Positions 1 through 9,365 of a stretch of DNA of 64,000 nt are shown here, one piece after another. The notes beneath the pieces are model-generated. The model was not told the DNA's origin, did not search any database, and saw nothing but the letters and a program-made list of their open reading frames with translations. Where the stretch lies: assembly GCF_001297015.1 (NCBI RefSeq), contig NZ_LIGE01000023.1:419092-483091 (forward strand), written 5' to 3'. Within the stretch, counting starts at the first letter, position 1. Each line of letters opens with the position of its first letter. The position numbers were made by a program, and so were the translations under genes. The stretch is from Pseudomonas sp. RIT-PI-r (lineage in GTDB: Bacteria; Pseudomonadota; Gammaproteobacteria; Pseudomonadales; Pseudomonadaceae).

Positions 1-421
1 GCTTGCTGATGTCCTTGAGCAGGACGATCAGCGATTGAATTTGCGCTTCGCTGTACGGATACCACAGGCGCCCGGTCGGCGTGTCCTTGAAGCCCGGATT
101 GACGATTTCGATACCGATCGAACTGGAGTTGAGCCAGGTGCGGCCCTGCCATTGGCTTTCACCGGCGTGCCAGGCGCGCTGGTTTTCGTCCATCAGCTTG
201 TAGATGGTGCCGCCCTTGTCGTCGCCGATCAGGTAGTGGCTGCTGACTTCGCCGTGGGTCAGCAGTTGCAACGAGCGTTCCAGCGACGTCGACGTGTAGT
301 GGACGATCACGAACTGAATGCGACTGTCATGGTTGGCCGAAGGGTGGCTGGTGTCGTAACGCGGGCCGCTGGCGCAACCGGCCAGGACAAGCAGCGAAGC
401 GAGAAGGGCAAAGAATTTCAT
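1..421 (-). CDS. ampDh2: N-acetylmuramoyl-L-alanine amidase, AmpDh2/AmiD-type lipoprotein (3' part cut by window edge)
   Basis: Peptidoglycan amidase that cleaves the bond between MurNAc and the stem peptide; family members AmiD and AmpDh2 are outer-membrane lipoproteins facing the periplasm. The visible 140 residues start MKFFALLASLLVLAGCAS, a lipoprotein signal with lipobox LAGC at residues 13-16. The amidase_2 fold follows: FVIVHYTS carries the first zinc-ligand His, then SSHYLIGDDKG, WHAGESQW and a SIGIEIVNPG segment typical of the family. The reading frame stays open to base 1, so the catalytic C-terminal part lies outside. In P. aeruginosa a gene of this family sits close to the dgcH-type cyclase, which supports the AmpDh2 label. 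The family is clear; the exact orthologue is inferred from neighbours. Confidence 0.82.
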   Translation of the reverse strand, partial: MKFFALLASLLVLAGCASGPRYDTSHPSANHDSRIQFVIVHYTSTSLERSLQLLTHGEVSSHYLIGDDKGGTIYKLMDENQRAWHAGESQWQGRTWLNSSSIGIEIVNPGFKDTPTGRLWYPYSEAQIQSLIVLLKDISK

Positions 422-522
422 GGCAGAGGGCAATACACGCAAGACAATAATGCAACAGTGTAACGTACTGCCTTGCGTCTCAACGGTCAGCGGGCGCAAT
501 TAAACAAAATGGAACAATTTGC

Positions 523-2610
523 TCAGCCCAGCTCGACCCGGTTGCGTCCGGCGTTTTTCGCCCGGTATAGCGCCTGATCGGCTCTTTTCAGCACCAGATC
601 GCTATGTTCTCCCGCTCGGAATGTCGCCAATCCCATGGAAAGGGTAATCGTCACTCGCTCGCCTTTAAAGTGGAACGGGCACGCTTCGATCGCGGCGCGC
701 AGGGTCTCCAGCAGTTTGGCGCCAACTGCAGGTGGTGTGGCTGGCATCAGTAGAACGAATTCCTCCCCGCCGAAACGGGCGATGAAGTCCGAGCCGCGCA
801 GGCGCTTGCGCAGCACGGTGGCGATGATTTTCAGCACCTTGTCGCCGGCCAGATGGCCGTAGTTGTCGTTGATCCGTTTGAAGTGATCGAGGTCGAGCAT
901 GGCCAGGCTCAGGGTGTTGCCGTGTTGTTGCCACTGCTGGATTTCGTGCTCGAGGCGTTCACTCCACGCGGCGCGATTGGGCAGGCCGGTGAGCGGATCG
1001 ATCAAGGCTTTCTGTCTTTGTACTTCAAGATGTTCGCGGAAACCTTGGGCTTCCTGTTCCATATGCGCTACGCGCTCGGACAGGCTTTTGAGCCGCGTGG
1101 CGACTTCCTGCTCGCGGGCGTCGCGCTGCTTCTGGTGCTGATCCATGGTGCCGAGCAGGCCTTCGAGATGGTTCTCCAGCACGTGCTTGAGGTCTTCCAG
1201 ATCCGCAGCTTCCTGCACGCTGGTCTGCAAACCGTCGACCTGCTCGCGGATCTGAGTGTCCATGGCCCGCGCTGCCGAGCTGTTATCGGCGTGACCTTCA
1301 CTGGCGGCTTGCAGATTGCTCTGGAACGCTTCGAGGCGTTCGTTGAGCTGTTGCAAATAGGCTTCGAATTCATGCTGACCGCTGTCAGTGATCGCCAGCA
1401 TCAACGTCGCGAGATCGTCGAGGATCGGGATCAGTTCATACCAGTTCAAGCCGTGCTTGAGGCGCTCACGCATCGCTTCGGCTTGCGGGCGGTGGCGCTC
1501 GGGCAGGGTCAGGTCGTCGAGCAGACCGATCAGGGTGTCTTCGATGTGTTTGGCCACGGAGCTGTACGACGGCTCTGGGGAGTCCGGCAGGGCGAAGAGA
1601 ATGTCTTGCTCGGAATGCTCCGGATCGATAGCTGCGAGGGCCTGCGCCATTGGTTCAGGCAGGGGCAGGCTGTCGAGGATCAGCGGTGTCGGGTCGCCGG
1701 GGTGGATCAATTCGTCCGGGTTGAAGCTGGTGGCCATTGCCGGCGTCGGGGCGGCACTTGGCGCGATGACGGTTTCGGCTTTGGCCTCGACGGACGGCGC
1801 TACAGCCGTATCAGCCACTTCTTCGCTGACGAGGGGAGGTGGTTCAAATGCAACCACGTCAGCTTCTGGCAGCGGCTCCGAGAGCGGCGAGCGGGCCTCG
1901 ATCGCAGGTGCGGGTGGTTTGATTATGGGAGCGGTGATGACCGGCTCCGAAACTGCGGCAGCTTGCTCGGGCACGGGCACTGGTTCTGGCCCGGTTTCTG
2001 ACGCGGCAGGCGCTGGCACTTCACGCGTTACTTGCGCCTGCGCCTGCGCGGGCGTTTCTGCGCTCGGAGCTGGCGCTTCTTCACTGTCACGAGCCCCAAA
2101 CAAACGCTGCAACAATCCCGGACGTCCCGGTTCGGCTGGCGTTTCCAGCTGACTCAATGCCCTGCTTTGCAAGCCGCTGAGCTCACTCAGCAGCAATGGC
2201 ATTTCCCGCGCGGAACCGACGCGACCATCCAGTTGTTTGGCGAATTTCTTCAGCGGCTGGGCGACTTCACGCGGCAGTGGCAACGCCTGCAACTGGGTGA
2301 CCAGCGAGGTCAGCGCGGTGCTGACTTGATCAATGCGGGTTTCACGGCGCTGCTCGGAATCGAGCACGGCTTTTTCCAGGCGCGGCAGCAGGGCGGCGAG
2401 GCCTGCGTCCATGTCGTCGGTGCGCACCACATCGCGCATCTCTTTCATGCACTGATCAACGACCTTGTCGGTGCCCTCGGCAGCCAGCGTGCTGCGCACC
2501 AGACCACGTCGAAGCAAGTCGAGCCTGGCGGCCCAGCGGCGTTCGAGTTTGTCCTGCTGTTCGATGCTTTTGAGGTACTTCTCTTTCCAGCGCTGGGCTT
2601 CGTCGCTCAT
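523..2610 (-). CDS. dgcH: Diguanylate cyclase with long coiled-coil N-terminus (DgcH-like)
   Basis: Makes cyclic di-GMP from two GTP. The C-terminal 170 residues form a GGDEF domain: DPLTGLPNRAAW opens it and the active site GGEEF is at about 614-618. An RGSD allosteric inhibition site (RxxD) sits five residues before it, so product feedback is expected. Residues 1-500 have no membrane segment or recognised sensor; they hold charged helices and an Ala/Pro/Glu-rich linker (about 170-320), followed by a coiled coil (about 400-530). The ATG start overlaps the stop of the upstream exonuclease-family gene by 4 bp, so translation is probably coupled. Position downstream of dsbA matches P. aeruginosa DgcH (PA5487), a conserved cyclase of that genus. 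The protein should be cytoplasmic; the input signal is unknown. Confidence 0.9.
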   Translation of the reverse strand: MSDEAQRWKEKYLKSIEQQDKLERRWAARLDLLRRGLVRSTLAAEGTDKVVDQCMKEMRDVVRTDDMDAGLAALLPRLEKAVLDSEQRRETRIDQVSTALTSLVTQLQALPLPREVAQPLKKFAKQLDGRVGSAREMPLLLSELSGLQSRALSQLETPAEPGRPGLLQRLFGARDSEEAPAPSAETPAQAQAQVTREVPAPAASETGPEPVPVPEQAAAVSEPVITAPIIKPPAPAIEARSPLSEPLPEADVVAFEPPPLVSEEVADTAVAPSVEAKAETVIAPSAAPTPAMATSFNPDELIHPGDPTPLILDSLPLPEPMAQALAAIDPEHSEQDILFALPDSPEPSYSSVAKHIEDTLIGLLDDLTLPERHRPQAEAMRERLKHGLNWYELIPILDDLATLMLAITDSGQHEFEAYLQQLNERLEAFQSNLQAASEGHADNSSAARAMDTQIREQVDGLQTSVQEAADLEDLKHVLENHLEGLLGTMDQHQKQRDAREQEVATRLKSLSERVAHMEQEAQGFREHLEVQRQKALIDPLTGLPNRAAWSERLEHEIQQWQQHGNTLSLAMLDLDHFKRINDNYGHLAGDKVLKIIATVLRKRLRGSDFIARFGGEEFVLLMPATPPAVGAKLLETLRAAIEACPFHFKGERVTITLSMGLATFRAGEHSDLVLKRADQALYRAKNAGRNRVELG

Positions 2611-3485
2611 TCAAGGGTTCCGCGAGGGGCAGGACTCATCGCGGGCAATGCATCGGCCGTGAGCGAACCCGGCAGACGAATCTCTACCGCGACCGGCAGG
2701 TGATCGGAAATGGGTTGTGCCAGCACTTGAACTCTTTCCAGGGTCAGGGTCGGGCTGAGCAGAATATGATCAAGGCAACGCTGCGGGCGCCAGCTGGGGA
2801 AAGTCGCTTCCACCTGCGGAGCCAGCAAGCCGAGATCGCGTAACGGAGAGTGTTGTAGCAGATCGCTGGCGTGGGTGTTCATGTCACCCATCAACACTTG
2901 GTGTTTATAGCCACCGATCAGCTCACGAATATAGGCCAGTTGCAGGCTGCGCGTGCGCGCGCCGAGGGCCAGGTGCATCATCACTACCACCAGCGCTTCC
3001 GGACCTTCGCCGAAACGCAGCAGAATCGCGCCGCGACCTTTCGGGCCGGGCAGCGGATGATCTTCAATCGCCGACGGTTTCAGGCGACTGAGCACGCCAT
3101 TGCTGTGCTGGGCCAGTCGACCGAGGTTGCGATTGAGTTGTTGATACCAGTAGGGGAAGGCGCCGAGTTGGGCCAGATGTTCGACCTGGTTGACGTAGCC
3201 TGAACGCAGGCTGCCGCCATCGGCTTCCTGCAGGGCGACCAGATCGAAGTCGCCGAGCAGGTCGCCGATCTTTTGCAGATTGCCTGAGCGGCCGTTGTGC
3301 GGCAGCAGGTGCTGCCAGCTACGGGTCAGGTAATGCCGATAGCGCTCGGTGCTGATGCCGACCTGGATATTGAAACTGAGCAGACGCAGTCGCTGGTCTG
3401 CGGGCAGGCCCGTGGACTCCAGGTGATGCTCGTTGACCTGCGGATCATGCAGGCCAACGATGCGTTCGGACTTCCAGCGGCGCAT
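2607..3485 (-). CDS. Endonuclease/exonuclease/phosphatase family protein
   Basis: A 292-residue protein of the EEP (DNase I-like) fold, which hydrolyses phosphodiester or phosphomonoester bonds with a divalent metal. Family motifs are visible in order: FNIQVG near residue 39, LVALQEADGG near 100 (metal-binding Glu), a GDMNTHASD block near 200, and ISDHLPVAVEI near the C-terminus with the catalytic Asp-His pair. There is no signal peptide, so it should be cytoplasmic. It lies 14 bp after dsbA and overlaps dgcH by 4 bp, forming a three-gene transcription unit. The substrate cannot be read from sequence; the family includes nucleases, sphingomyelinases and inositol phosphatases. The first codon at 3485 is taken as the start, although it is not strongly supported by a Shine-Dalgarno. 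Confidence 0.82.
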   Translation of the reverse strand: MRRWKSERIVGLHDPQVNEHHLESTGLPADQRLRLLSFNIQVGISTERYRHYLTRSWQHLLPHNGRSGNLQKIGDLLGDFDLVALQEADGGSLRSGYVNQVEHLAQLGAFPYWYQQLNRNLGRLAQHSNGVLSRLKPSAIEDHPLPGPKGRGAILLRFGEGPEALVVVMMHLALGARTRSLQLAYIRELIGGYKHQVLMGDMNTHASDLLQHSPLRDLGLLAPQVEATFPSWRPQRCLDHILLSPTLTLERVQVLAQPISDHLPVAVEIRLPGSLTADALPAMSPAPRGTLE

Positions 3486-3499
3486 GGCGGTGGCGGCGC

Positions 3500-4141
3500 T
3501 TAGTTGGCTGCAGCCTTGGTTGCCGCTCGCTCTTTGGCGACCAGTTGGTCGGCCAGTTGCAGCGCTTGCTCGGCACCACCGGCAGAGCCGATGTCGAAGC
3601 GGTATTTACCGTTGACGATCATGGTTGGCACGCCAGTGATTTCATACTTCTTGGCCAGTTCGCGAGCCTTTACGATCTGACCTTTGATGGCGAACGAGTC
3701 GAAGGTGGCAAGGAACTTGTCCTTGTCCACGCCCTGGGTGGCGAGGAAGTCAGCCATGTCGTTCTTGTCGGTCAGCTTCTTGTGTTGTTTCTGGATTGCT
3801 TCGAAAACCGCGGCGTGAACCTTGTGCTCGACACCCATGGCTTCGAGGGTCAGGAACATTTGACCGTGAGCATCCCACGGGCCGCCGAACATCGCCGGGA
3901 TACGCACGAAGTTGACGTCGGATGGCAGCTTCTCAACCCATGGGTTGATCACCGGTTCAAAGGCGTAGCAGTGCGGGCAGCCGTACCAGAACAGCTCGAC
4001 CACTTCGATCTTGCCAGGCTCTGCAACCGGTACCGGGTTGGCCAGCTCGACGTAAGGGGCGGCTGGGGCTTCGGCGGCTTGAGCGGTCACGCCGAACAGG
4101 CTGGCAGCGACGAGGGCGGCGCTGATGATCAGATTACGCAT
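3500..4141 (-). CDS. dsbA: Thiol:disulfide interchange protein DsbA
   Basis: Periplasmic oxidase that introduces disulfide bonds into secreted proteins and is recycled by DsbB. Residues 1-22 are a signal peptide ending AQA. The thioredoxin fold has the active site CPHC at residues 55-58, the dipeptide typical of DsbA, and a cis-proline loop in TGVPTMIVNGKY. Length (213 residues) is usual for Pseudomonas DsbA. It is the first gene of a unit with the EEP-family protein and dgcH; cytochrome c4 lies upstream behind a terminator. Oxidative folding in the periplasm also serves c-type cytochromes and lipoproteins encoded nearby, but no direct link is shown. Confidence 0.96.
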   Translation of the reverse strand: MRNLIISAALVAASLFGVTAQAAEAPAAPYVELANPVPVAEPGKIEVVELFWYGCPHCYAFEPVINPWVEKLPSDVNFVRIPAMFGGPWDAHGQMFLTLEAMGVEHKVHAAVFEAIQKQHKKLTDKNDMADFLATQGVDKDKFLATFDSFAIKGQIVKARELAKKYEITGVPTMIVNGKYRFDIGSAGGAEQALQLADQLVAKERAATKAAAN

Positions 4142-4235
4142 GCTTTACTCCTGGACAATTTGGGTCGCCTCGCGCGACCTGTTTTCAGACAGATCCTGGC
4201 GGGCATGAGTTCTGTAGTGTAACGGCAGCGGCCAC

Positions 4236-4265
4236 AAAAAAGGGCGGCCAAAGCCACCCTTTTTA
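4236..4265 (-). terminator. Rho-independent terminator after cytochrome c4 gene
   Basis: GGGCGGC and GCCACCC pair around a CAAA loop with one mismatch, flanked by A and T runs on both sides. On the minus strand the stem is followed by TTTTTTG, placing it 86 bp after the cytochrome c4 stop and before dsbA. Confidence 0.7.
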
Positions 4266-4351
4266 TACTTGCTGTGACGGATTAATCGAGCGTTAACATC
4301 GCAGGAGATGTCCACCCCCTGCAGACCTCGATCCGCTGGCCTTCGCTGGCC

Positions 4352-4969
4352 TTAGTGCAGGCCCTGAATGTAGCTGGAGACCGCGGCGATGTCTTCGTCG
4401 CTCAGCTTGCGGGCGATGGTGCGCATGGTCATCGCGTCGCCGTCGTTGCTGCGTCCGGCCGCCGGATCTTCCTTGCGGAAGTCGGTCAGTTGCTTGGCGA
4501 TGTATTGAGCGTGTTGGCCACCGAGGTGCGGGAAGCCGGCGGCGGCGTTGCCAGCGCCATTCGGCGAATGGCAGCCGGTGCAGGCTGGCAGGCCTTTTTC
4601 CAGGTTGCCGCCACGGAACAGGGCTTCACCGCGAGCGACGATCTTCGGATCGGCGGCGCCGACGCTGCCTTGCTGGCTGGCGAAATAGGCAGCGATGTCG
4701 GCCAGGTCCTGATCGCTCAGGTTGGTCAGCAGGCCGGTCATTTCCAGAACAGTGCGCTTGCCCGACTTGATGTCGTGCAATTGCTTGGTCAGGTAGCGTT
4801 CACCTTGACCGGCCAGTTTCGGAAAGTTTGGCGCCATGCTGTTGCCGTCCGGGCCATGGCAGGCTCCGCAAACGGCGGCTTTTGCCTGGCCTGCTGCGGC
4901 ATCACCGGCAGCATGGGCGAAGCCTGAGATTCCCACGGTCAACAGCAGACTCACGATCAATTTGTTCAT
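4352..4969 (-). CDS. cc4: Diheme cytochrome c4
   Basis: Periplasmic electron carrier with two class I cytochrome c domains, usually an electron donor to terminal oxidases. A signal peptide covers residues 1-20 (HA/AGD). The two heme sites are CGACH at 34-38 and CTGCH at 130-134, each followed by a distal Met in a downstream segment of its domain. The internal duplication and 205-residue length match the c4 family. It is 43 bp downstream of the small cytochrome c5-like gene and likely cotranscribed with it. Functional partners in this window include the aa3 oxidase, since c4 is a known electron donor to cbb3 and related oxidases in Pseudomonas; that partner choice is inference. Confidence 0.93.
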   Translation of the reverse strand: MNKLIVSLLLTVGISGFAHAAGDAAAGQAKAAVCGACHGPDGNSMAPNFPKLAGQGERYLTKQLHDIKSGKRTVLEMTGLLTNLSDQDLADIAAYFASQQGSVGAADPKIVARGEALFRGGNLEKGLPACTGCHSPNGAGNAAAGFPHLGGQHAQYIAKQLTDFRKEDPAAGRSNDGDAMTMRTIARKLSDEDIAAVSSYIQGLH

Positions 4970-5012
4970 CAGCTAATCCAACTACGGCTAAGGGTTAAGT
5001 TATGGACCGGGT

Positions 5013-5303
5013 TTACTCGCTCATCCAAAGGATGATGGCTTGGTAATCCTCGGCACTGCAGTCCATGCACAAACCACGCGGCGGCATCGCCTTGAAACCC
5101 TGGGTCACGTGTTGCACCAGCGTCTCCATACCTTTCGCCAACCTCGGCGTCCAAGCTTCCTGATCGCCTCTTTCGGGCGCCATGGGTAGTTGGCCGGAAT
5201 GACAGGCACCACAAACACGGTTGTACACAGCTTCCGGATCCTGTGTAGCCTGTGCGCTGTAAAGCGGCATCAAGACTCCGGCAGCCAGCAGCCATTTCGT
5301 CAT
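5013..5303 (-). CDS. Small cytochrome c5-family protein
   Basis: A 96-residue secreted monoheme cytochrome. Residues 1-19 are a signal peptide ending AQA. The heme-binding motif is CGACH at 31-35, and CMDC near residue 79 is the disulfide-forming Cys pair typical of cytochrome c5 rather than c4. Met residues near AMPPRG can supply the sixth ligand. The gene precedes cytochrome c4 by 43 bp in the same direction, so the pair probably forms one transcript. It is divergent from engB, with a shared 191-bp promoter region. The role beyond electron transfer is unknown. Confidence 0.88.
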   Translation of the reverse strand: MTKWLLAAGVLMPLYSAQATQDPEAVYNRVCGACHSGQLPMAPERGDQEAWTPRLAKGMETLVQHVTQGFKAMPPRGLCMDCSAEDYQAIILWMSE

Positions 5304-5494
5304 AAAACGACCTTTTCAGGGTTGAGAGCGTTCTGCGTTCTAATGCGCAATCAAGGTCTGTCGCTCTCGTGAACTTCATCCTACGCTGGGACAAAGCACA
5401 CACAAAATCTGCGGCATTATATACTGGCGTCACTGAAACGGAAGCGACACCGCGTTCCGCGCCCAATCCCGGCGCCGCCCACATCGGAAATCCC

Positions 5495-6136
5495 ATGCAA
5501 CTCAAGAATCCCATCCTCGGCCTGTGCCAACAGTCCACGTTCATGCTCAGTGCCGCCAAAGTCGATCAATGCCCCGACGACGAAGGCTTCGAAGTGGCAT
5601 TTGCCGGTCGTTCCAACGCCGGTAAATCCAGCGCACTGAACACCCTGACTCACGCCAGCCTGGCGCGCACCTCGAAAACCCCGGGTCGCACACAGCTGTT
5701 GAACTTCTTCAAGCTAGACGAAGATCGCCGTCTGGTCGACCTGCCGGGCTACGGTTACGCAAAAGTACCGATCCCGCTGAAGATGCACTGGCAGCGTCAC
5801 CTTGAGGCGTACCTCGGTGGCCGCGAGAGTTTGAAGGGTTTGATTCTGATGATGGACATCCGTCATCCAATGACCGACTTCGACCTGTTGATGCTCGACT
5901 GGGCCGTTGCGGCCGGCATGCCAATGCACATCCTGCTGACCAAGGCCGACAAACTGACCTACGGCGCAGCCAAGAACACCTTGCTCAAAGTGCAGTCGGA
6001 AATTCGCAAGGGCTGGGGCGATCAAGTCACCATCCAGCTGTTCTCGGCACCAAAACGCATGGGCCTGGAAGAGGCCTACACTGTACTGGCCGGCTGGATG
6101 GAACTGGCAGACAAAGGCGCCGAGGCGGCTGAGTAA
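5495..6136 (+). CDS. engB: Ribosome biogenesis GTP-binding protein EngB (YihA/YsxC)
   Basis: Essential GTPase needed for assembly of the large ribosomal subunit and for division. Motifs: G1 GRSNAGKS, G3 DLPG in [12 protein letters not shown]4 TKAD, and G5 SAPK near the C-terminus. The ATG at 5495 gives 213 residues starting MQLKNPILG, the usual start in Pseudomonas; the frame is open further upstream but the added residues do not resemble the family. It is convergent with ersA and polA, the same polA/sRNA/engB layout found around spf in enterobacteria. A long inverted repeat begins 10 bp after the stop. Confidence 0.95.
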   Translation: MQLKNPILGLCQQSTFMLSAAKVDQCPDDEGFEVAFAGRSNAGKSSALNTLTHASLARTSKTPGRTQLLNFFKLDEDRRLVDLPGYGYAKVPIPLKMHWQRHLEAYLGGRESLKGLILMMDIRHPMTDFDLLMLDWAVAAGMPMHILLTKADKLTYGAAKNTLLKVQSEIRKGWGDQVTIQLFSAPKRMGLEEAYTVLAGWMELADKGAEAAE

Positions 6137-6146
6137 ACAGGGATTA

Positions 6147-6284
6147 GAAAATTGGCTGTGGTGCGCTCAGGCAAGGCGAAAGCACACTGAAAAGCGGCCG
6201 GGGTCGCGCTCGACTTTAGGGTACCTAAATGAGCATTTTTAGCTGTGCTTTCAACGCAATCTGAGCGTGCCACAGCCAATTTTC
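6147..6284. repeat. 138-bp imperfect inverted repeat (MITE-like or large hairpin)
   Basis: Terminal 15-bp arms are perfect: GAAAATTGGCTGTGG at 6147-6161 and its complement at 6270-6284. Inside, CGCTCAG and GAAAGCACA are repeated in inverted order, extending the pairing to about 45 bp per arm. The centre contains TTTAGG-GTA-CCTAAA (6215-6229). It starts 10 bp after the engB stop and ends 4 bp from the ersA terminator. It could be a mobile miniature element, a bidirectional terminator, or both. No flanking target duplication is obvious. Confidence 0.7.
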
Positions 6285-6288
6285 AGGC

Positions 6289-6331
6289 AAAAAAAGCCCC
6301 GGATTTCATTGGGGAGGGAGAAATTCCGGGG
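6289..6331 (-). terminator. ErsA terminator with C-rich loop
   Basis: Stem of about 11 bp made from CCCCGGAATTTC (6331-6320) and GAAATCCGGGG (6307-6297), followed by seven Ts on the minus strand (6295-6289). The loop TCCCTCCCCAAT is unpaired and probably doubles as a target-binding site. Confidence 0.85.
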
Positions 6332-6418
6332 TTTAAGTTCCGAACCGCTAGGGCGGGGTTCAGATATCTGCCAACACTTAACACAACATAGGAGCATCGA
6401 AGGGCTTCACCAGCCATT
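6290..6418 (-). ncRNA. ersA: ErsA-type small regulatory RNA (same locus as Spot 42)
   Basis: An Hfq-type small RNA of about 130 nt lying between polA and engB, the position of ersA in P. aeruginosa and of spf in E. coli. The 3' end is a strong terminator: CCCCGGAATTTC pairs with GAAATCCGGGG around a loop containing TCCCTCCCC, then seven Ts. A C/U-rich single-stranded loop of this kind is suited to pairing with Shine-Dalgarno regions. The predicted start near 6418 follows a sigma-22 type promoter and gives a length close to the 132 nt reported for ErsA. In P. aeruginosa ErsA represses algC and affects envelope and biofilm functions. The 5' end is predicted, not measured. Confidence 0.82.
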
Positions 6419-6425
6419 CAGTATC

Positions 6426-6453
6426 TCTGAGTGGTGTACTTCCAGATTAGTTC
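6426..6453 (-). promoter_or_regulatory. Sigma-22 (AlgU/RpoE-type) promoter of ersA
   Basis: On the minus strand: -35 GAACTA (6453-6448), 17-bp spacer, -10 TCAGA (6430-6426). The AlgU consensus is GAACTT-N16/17-TCTGA, so two bases differ. It matches the known sigma-22 dependence of ersA and the spacing places transcription start about 7 bp on. Confidence 0.7.
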
Positions 6454-6560
6454 AGATTTTTTTCAAAAAGCTTTGGAATAATCCCAAGCGCTTTTCGAAA
6501 TAAGCAGGTTTTACCGGCGTTGCCGCGACATCAGGTCGCGGCAAACCGTGTTCAAAAGGC

Positions 6561-9365
6561 TCAGTGAGCCTCATCCCAATTGTTGCCCACCCCCACTTCG
6601 ACCAGCAGCGGCACATCCAGTTTCGCCGCCTCGCTCATGTGCACGCGAATCTCGGCGCTGACCTGTTCGACCAAATCCTCACGAACCTCCAGCACCAGTT
6701 CATCGTGCACCTGCAGAATGACTCTGGCGTCCAGCCCTGAAGTCGCCAGCCAGTTATCCACCGCGACCATGGCTTTCTTGATGATGTCGGCAGCCGTGCC
6801 CTGCATCGGCGCGTTGATCGCTGTGCGTTCGGCGGCAGCGCGTTCCTGCGGCTTGTTCGAATTGATCTCCGGCAGGTACAGACGACGACCGAAGAACGTC
6901 TCGACATAACCCTGATCCGCCGCCTGCGCGCGGGTGCGATCCATGTACTCGCGAACGCCTGGATAGCGGGCGAAGTAGGTATCGATGTAAGCCTTGGCCG
7001 TCTTGGTGTCGACGCCGATGTCCTTGCCGAGCTTCTGCGCGCCCATGCCGTAAATCAGACCGAAGTTGATCGCCTTGGCGCCACGGCGCTGGTCCGAGCT
7101 CACTTCGTTGAGCTCAACCTTGAACACTTCAGCAGCGGTCGCGGTGTGCACGTCGAGATTGTTGCGGAAGGCATTCATCAGGCCTTCGTCCTTGGACAGG
7201 TGCGCCATGATCCGCAGCTCGATCTGCGAATAGTCCGCCGCCAGCAATTTATAGCCCTTTGGCGCGACGAACGCCTGACGGATGCGTCGACCTTCAGCGG
7301 TGCGCACCGGGATGTTCTGCAGGTTCGGATCACTGGAGGACAAACGCCCGGTCGACGCCACAGCCTGGTGATACGAAGTGTGGATCCGCCCGGTGCGCGG
7401 GTTGATCTGCTCCGGCAGGCGATCGGTGTAAGTGCTCTTCAGTTTGCTCATCGAACGGTGCTCCATCAGCACCTTCGGCAAGCGGTGATCGTCTTCAGCG
7501 AGTTTCGCCAGCACTTCTTCAGCGGTGGACGGTTGACCCTTGGCGGTCTTCTTCAGTACCGGCAGGCCGAGTTTTTCGTAGAGAATCACGCCCAGTTGCT
7601 TCGGCGAGCCAAGGTTGAATTCTTCCCCGGCGATCTCGAAGGCTTCGCGCTCCAGCGCGACCATCTTGTCGCCCAGCTCAATACTCTGCACACCGAGCAG
7701 GGCTGCGTCGACAAACGCGCCTTGGCGTTCGATGCGCGCGAGAACCGGCACCAGCGGAATCTCGATGTCGGTCAGCACGCTGGCCAGACTCGGGATGGCG
7801 CTGAGCTTTTCGAACAAAGTCTGGTGCAGACGCAGAGTGATGTCGGCATCTTCGGCGGCGTACGGGCCGGCCTGTTCCAGCGCGATCTGGTCGAAGGTCA
7901 GTTGCTTGGCGCCTTTGCCGGCGATGTCCTGGAAGCTCACGGTGGTGTGATCCAGGTACTTCTGCGCGAGGCTGTCCATGTCGTGACGGGTGGCGGTGGA
8001 GTTGAGCACGTAGGACTCAAGCATCGTGTCGAAGGCGATACCGCGCACGGTGATGCCGTTGTTCTGATCGCCGCCGATGGCGCAGTTGGCGAGGATGTTC
8101 ATGTCGAACTTGGCGTGCTGGCCGACCTTGAGCTTGCTCGGGTCTTCCAGAATCGGCTTGAGTGCGCGCAGTACGGTGTCGCGATCCAGCTGTTCCGGCA
8201 CGCCGATGTAAGAGTGGGTCAGCGGAATGTACGCGGCTTCGTTGGCCTGCACGGCGAACGACAGGCCGACCAGTTGCGCCTGCTGCGCGTCGATGCCGGT
8301 GGTTTCAGTATCGAAGGCGAACAGTTTGGCGTTGTTGAGTTTTTCCAGCCAGACGTCGAAACGTGCCTGATCGAGGATGGTTTCGTACGCGGCTTCAGCA
8401 GGCGCGGCGGGCGCTTCCTCTGCTGGCGCGCTGAACAGATCGGCGGCCGGCGCAGGCTCGCTGGCTGCGCTCAATTCGAGACGTTTGGCGTCGCGATCCA
8501 GATCATTGATCCAGCTTTTGAATTCGAGCAGCGTGTACAGCTCGTAGAGCTTGGCCGGGTCTTCCGCGCCCATCTGCAGATCGTCGAGTTCGACGTCCAG
8601 CGGCACGTCGACCTTGATGGTCGCCAGTTGATAGGAGAGGAACGCCATCTCCTTGTGTTCTTCAAGCTTGGCCGGCAGGGTTTTCGCGCCGCGAATCGGC
8701 AGGGTCGGGACGATGTCGAGATTGGCGTACAGCTCGGTGAGGCCGCCGTTGACCCCGACCAACAGGCCGGACGCGGTTTTCGGGCCAATGCCCGGAACGC
8801 CGGGAATGTTGTCGGACGAATCGCCCATCAGCGCCAGATAATCGATGATCTGCTCCGGTGCGACGCCGAATTTCTCCTTCACGCCTTCCACGTCCATCGA
8901 ACTACCGGACATGGTATTGACCAAGGTAATGTGGCCATCGACCAGTTGCGCCATGTCCTTGTCGCCGGTGGAGATCACCACCGGGCGATCCGCCGCCGCG
9001 CTGCTGCGGGCGAGGGTGCCGATGACATCGTCAGCCTCGACGCCTTCCACGCACAGCAGCGGGAAACCGAGGGCGATCACGCTCTGGTGCAGCGGCTCGA
9101 TCTGCACGCGCATGTCGTCGGGCATGCTTGGGCGGTTGGCTTTGTATTCGGCGTACATTTCATCGCGAAATGTCCCGCCCTTGGCGTCGAACACCACGGC
9201 GAACGGGCTGTCCGGGTACTGCTTGCGCAGACTCTTGAGCATGTTCAGCACGCCTTTGACCGCACCGGTCGGCAGGCCTTTGGAGGTGGTCAGTGGTGGC
9301 AGCGCGTGAAACGCGCGGTACAGGTAAGACGAACCGTCCACCAGGACGAGGGGGGCTTGGCTCAT
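6561..9365 (-). CDS. polA: DNA polymerase I
   Basis: Repair and Okazaki-fragment polymerase with all three activities. Residues 1-290 form the 5'-3' exonuclease ([32 protein letters not shown]). An Ala/Pro-rich linker spans 298-327. The 3'-5' exonuclease keeps the proofreading motif FDTETTG (351-357). The polymerase has motif [15 protein letters not shown], motif [15 protein letters not shown] and motif [11 protein letters not shown]. The ATG at 9365 ([12 protein letters not shown]) is chosen over a TTG four codons upstream because it matches the family start and has AAAAGG upstream. Length is 934 residues. It is divergent from a DUF2782 gene, with ersA downstream. Confidence 0.97.
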   Translation of the reverse strand: MSQAPLVLVDGSSYLYRAFHALPPLTTSKGLPTGAVKGVLNMLKSLRKQYPDSPFAVVFDAKGGTFRDEMYAEYKANRPSMPDDMRVQIEPLHQSVIALGFPLLCVEGVEADDVIGTLARSSAAADRPVVISTGDKDMAQLVDGHITLVNTMSGSSMDVEGVKEKFGVAPEQIIDYLALMGDSSDNIPGVPGIGPKTASGLLVGVNGGLTELYANLDIVPTLPIRGAKTLPAKLEEHKEMAFLSYQLATIKVDVPLDVELDDLQMGAEDPAKLYELYTLLEFKSWINDLDRDAKRLELSAASEPAPAADLFSAPAEEAPAAPAEAAYETILDQARFDVWLEKLNNAKLFAFDTETTGIDAQQAQLVGLSFAVQANEAAYIPLTHSYIGVPEQLDRDTVLRALKPILEDPSKLKVGQHAKFDMNILANCAIGGDQNNGITVRGIAFDTMLESYVLNSTATRHDMDSLAQKYLDHTTVSFQDIAGKGAKQLTFDQIALEQAGPYAAEDADITLRLHQTLFEKLSAIPSLASVLTDIEIPLVPVLARIERQGAFVDAALLGVQSIELGDKMVALEREAFEIAGEEFNLGSPKQLGVILYEKLGLPVLKKTAKGQPSTAEEVLAKLAEDDHRLPKVLMEHRSMSKLKSTYTDRLPEQINPRTGRIHTSYHQAVASTGRLSSSDPNLQNIPVRTAEGRRIRQAFVAPKGYKLLAADYSQIELRIMAHLSKDEGLMNAFRNNLDVHTATAAEVFKVELNEVSSDQRRGAKAINFGLIYGMGAQKLGKDIGVDTKTAKAYIDTYFARYPGVREYMDRTRAQAADQGYVETFFGRRLYLPEINSNKPQERAAAERTAINAPMQGTAADIIKKAMVAVDNWLATSGLDARVILQVHDELVLEVREDLVEQVSAEIRVHMSEAAKLDVPLLVEVGVGNNWDEAH

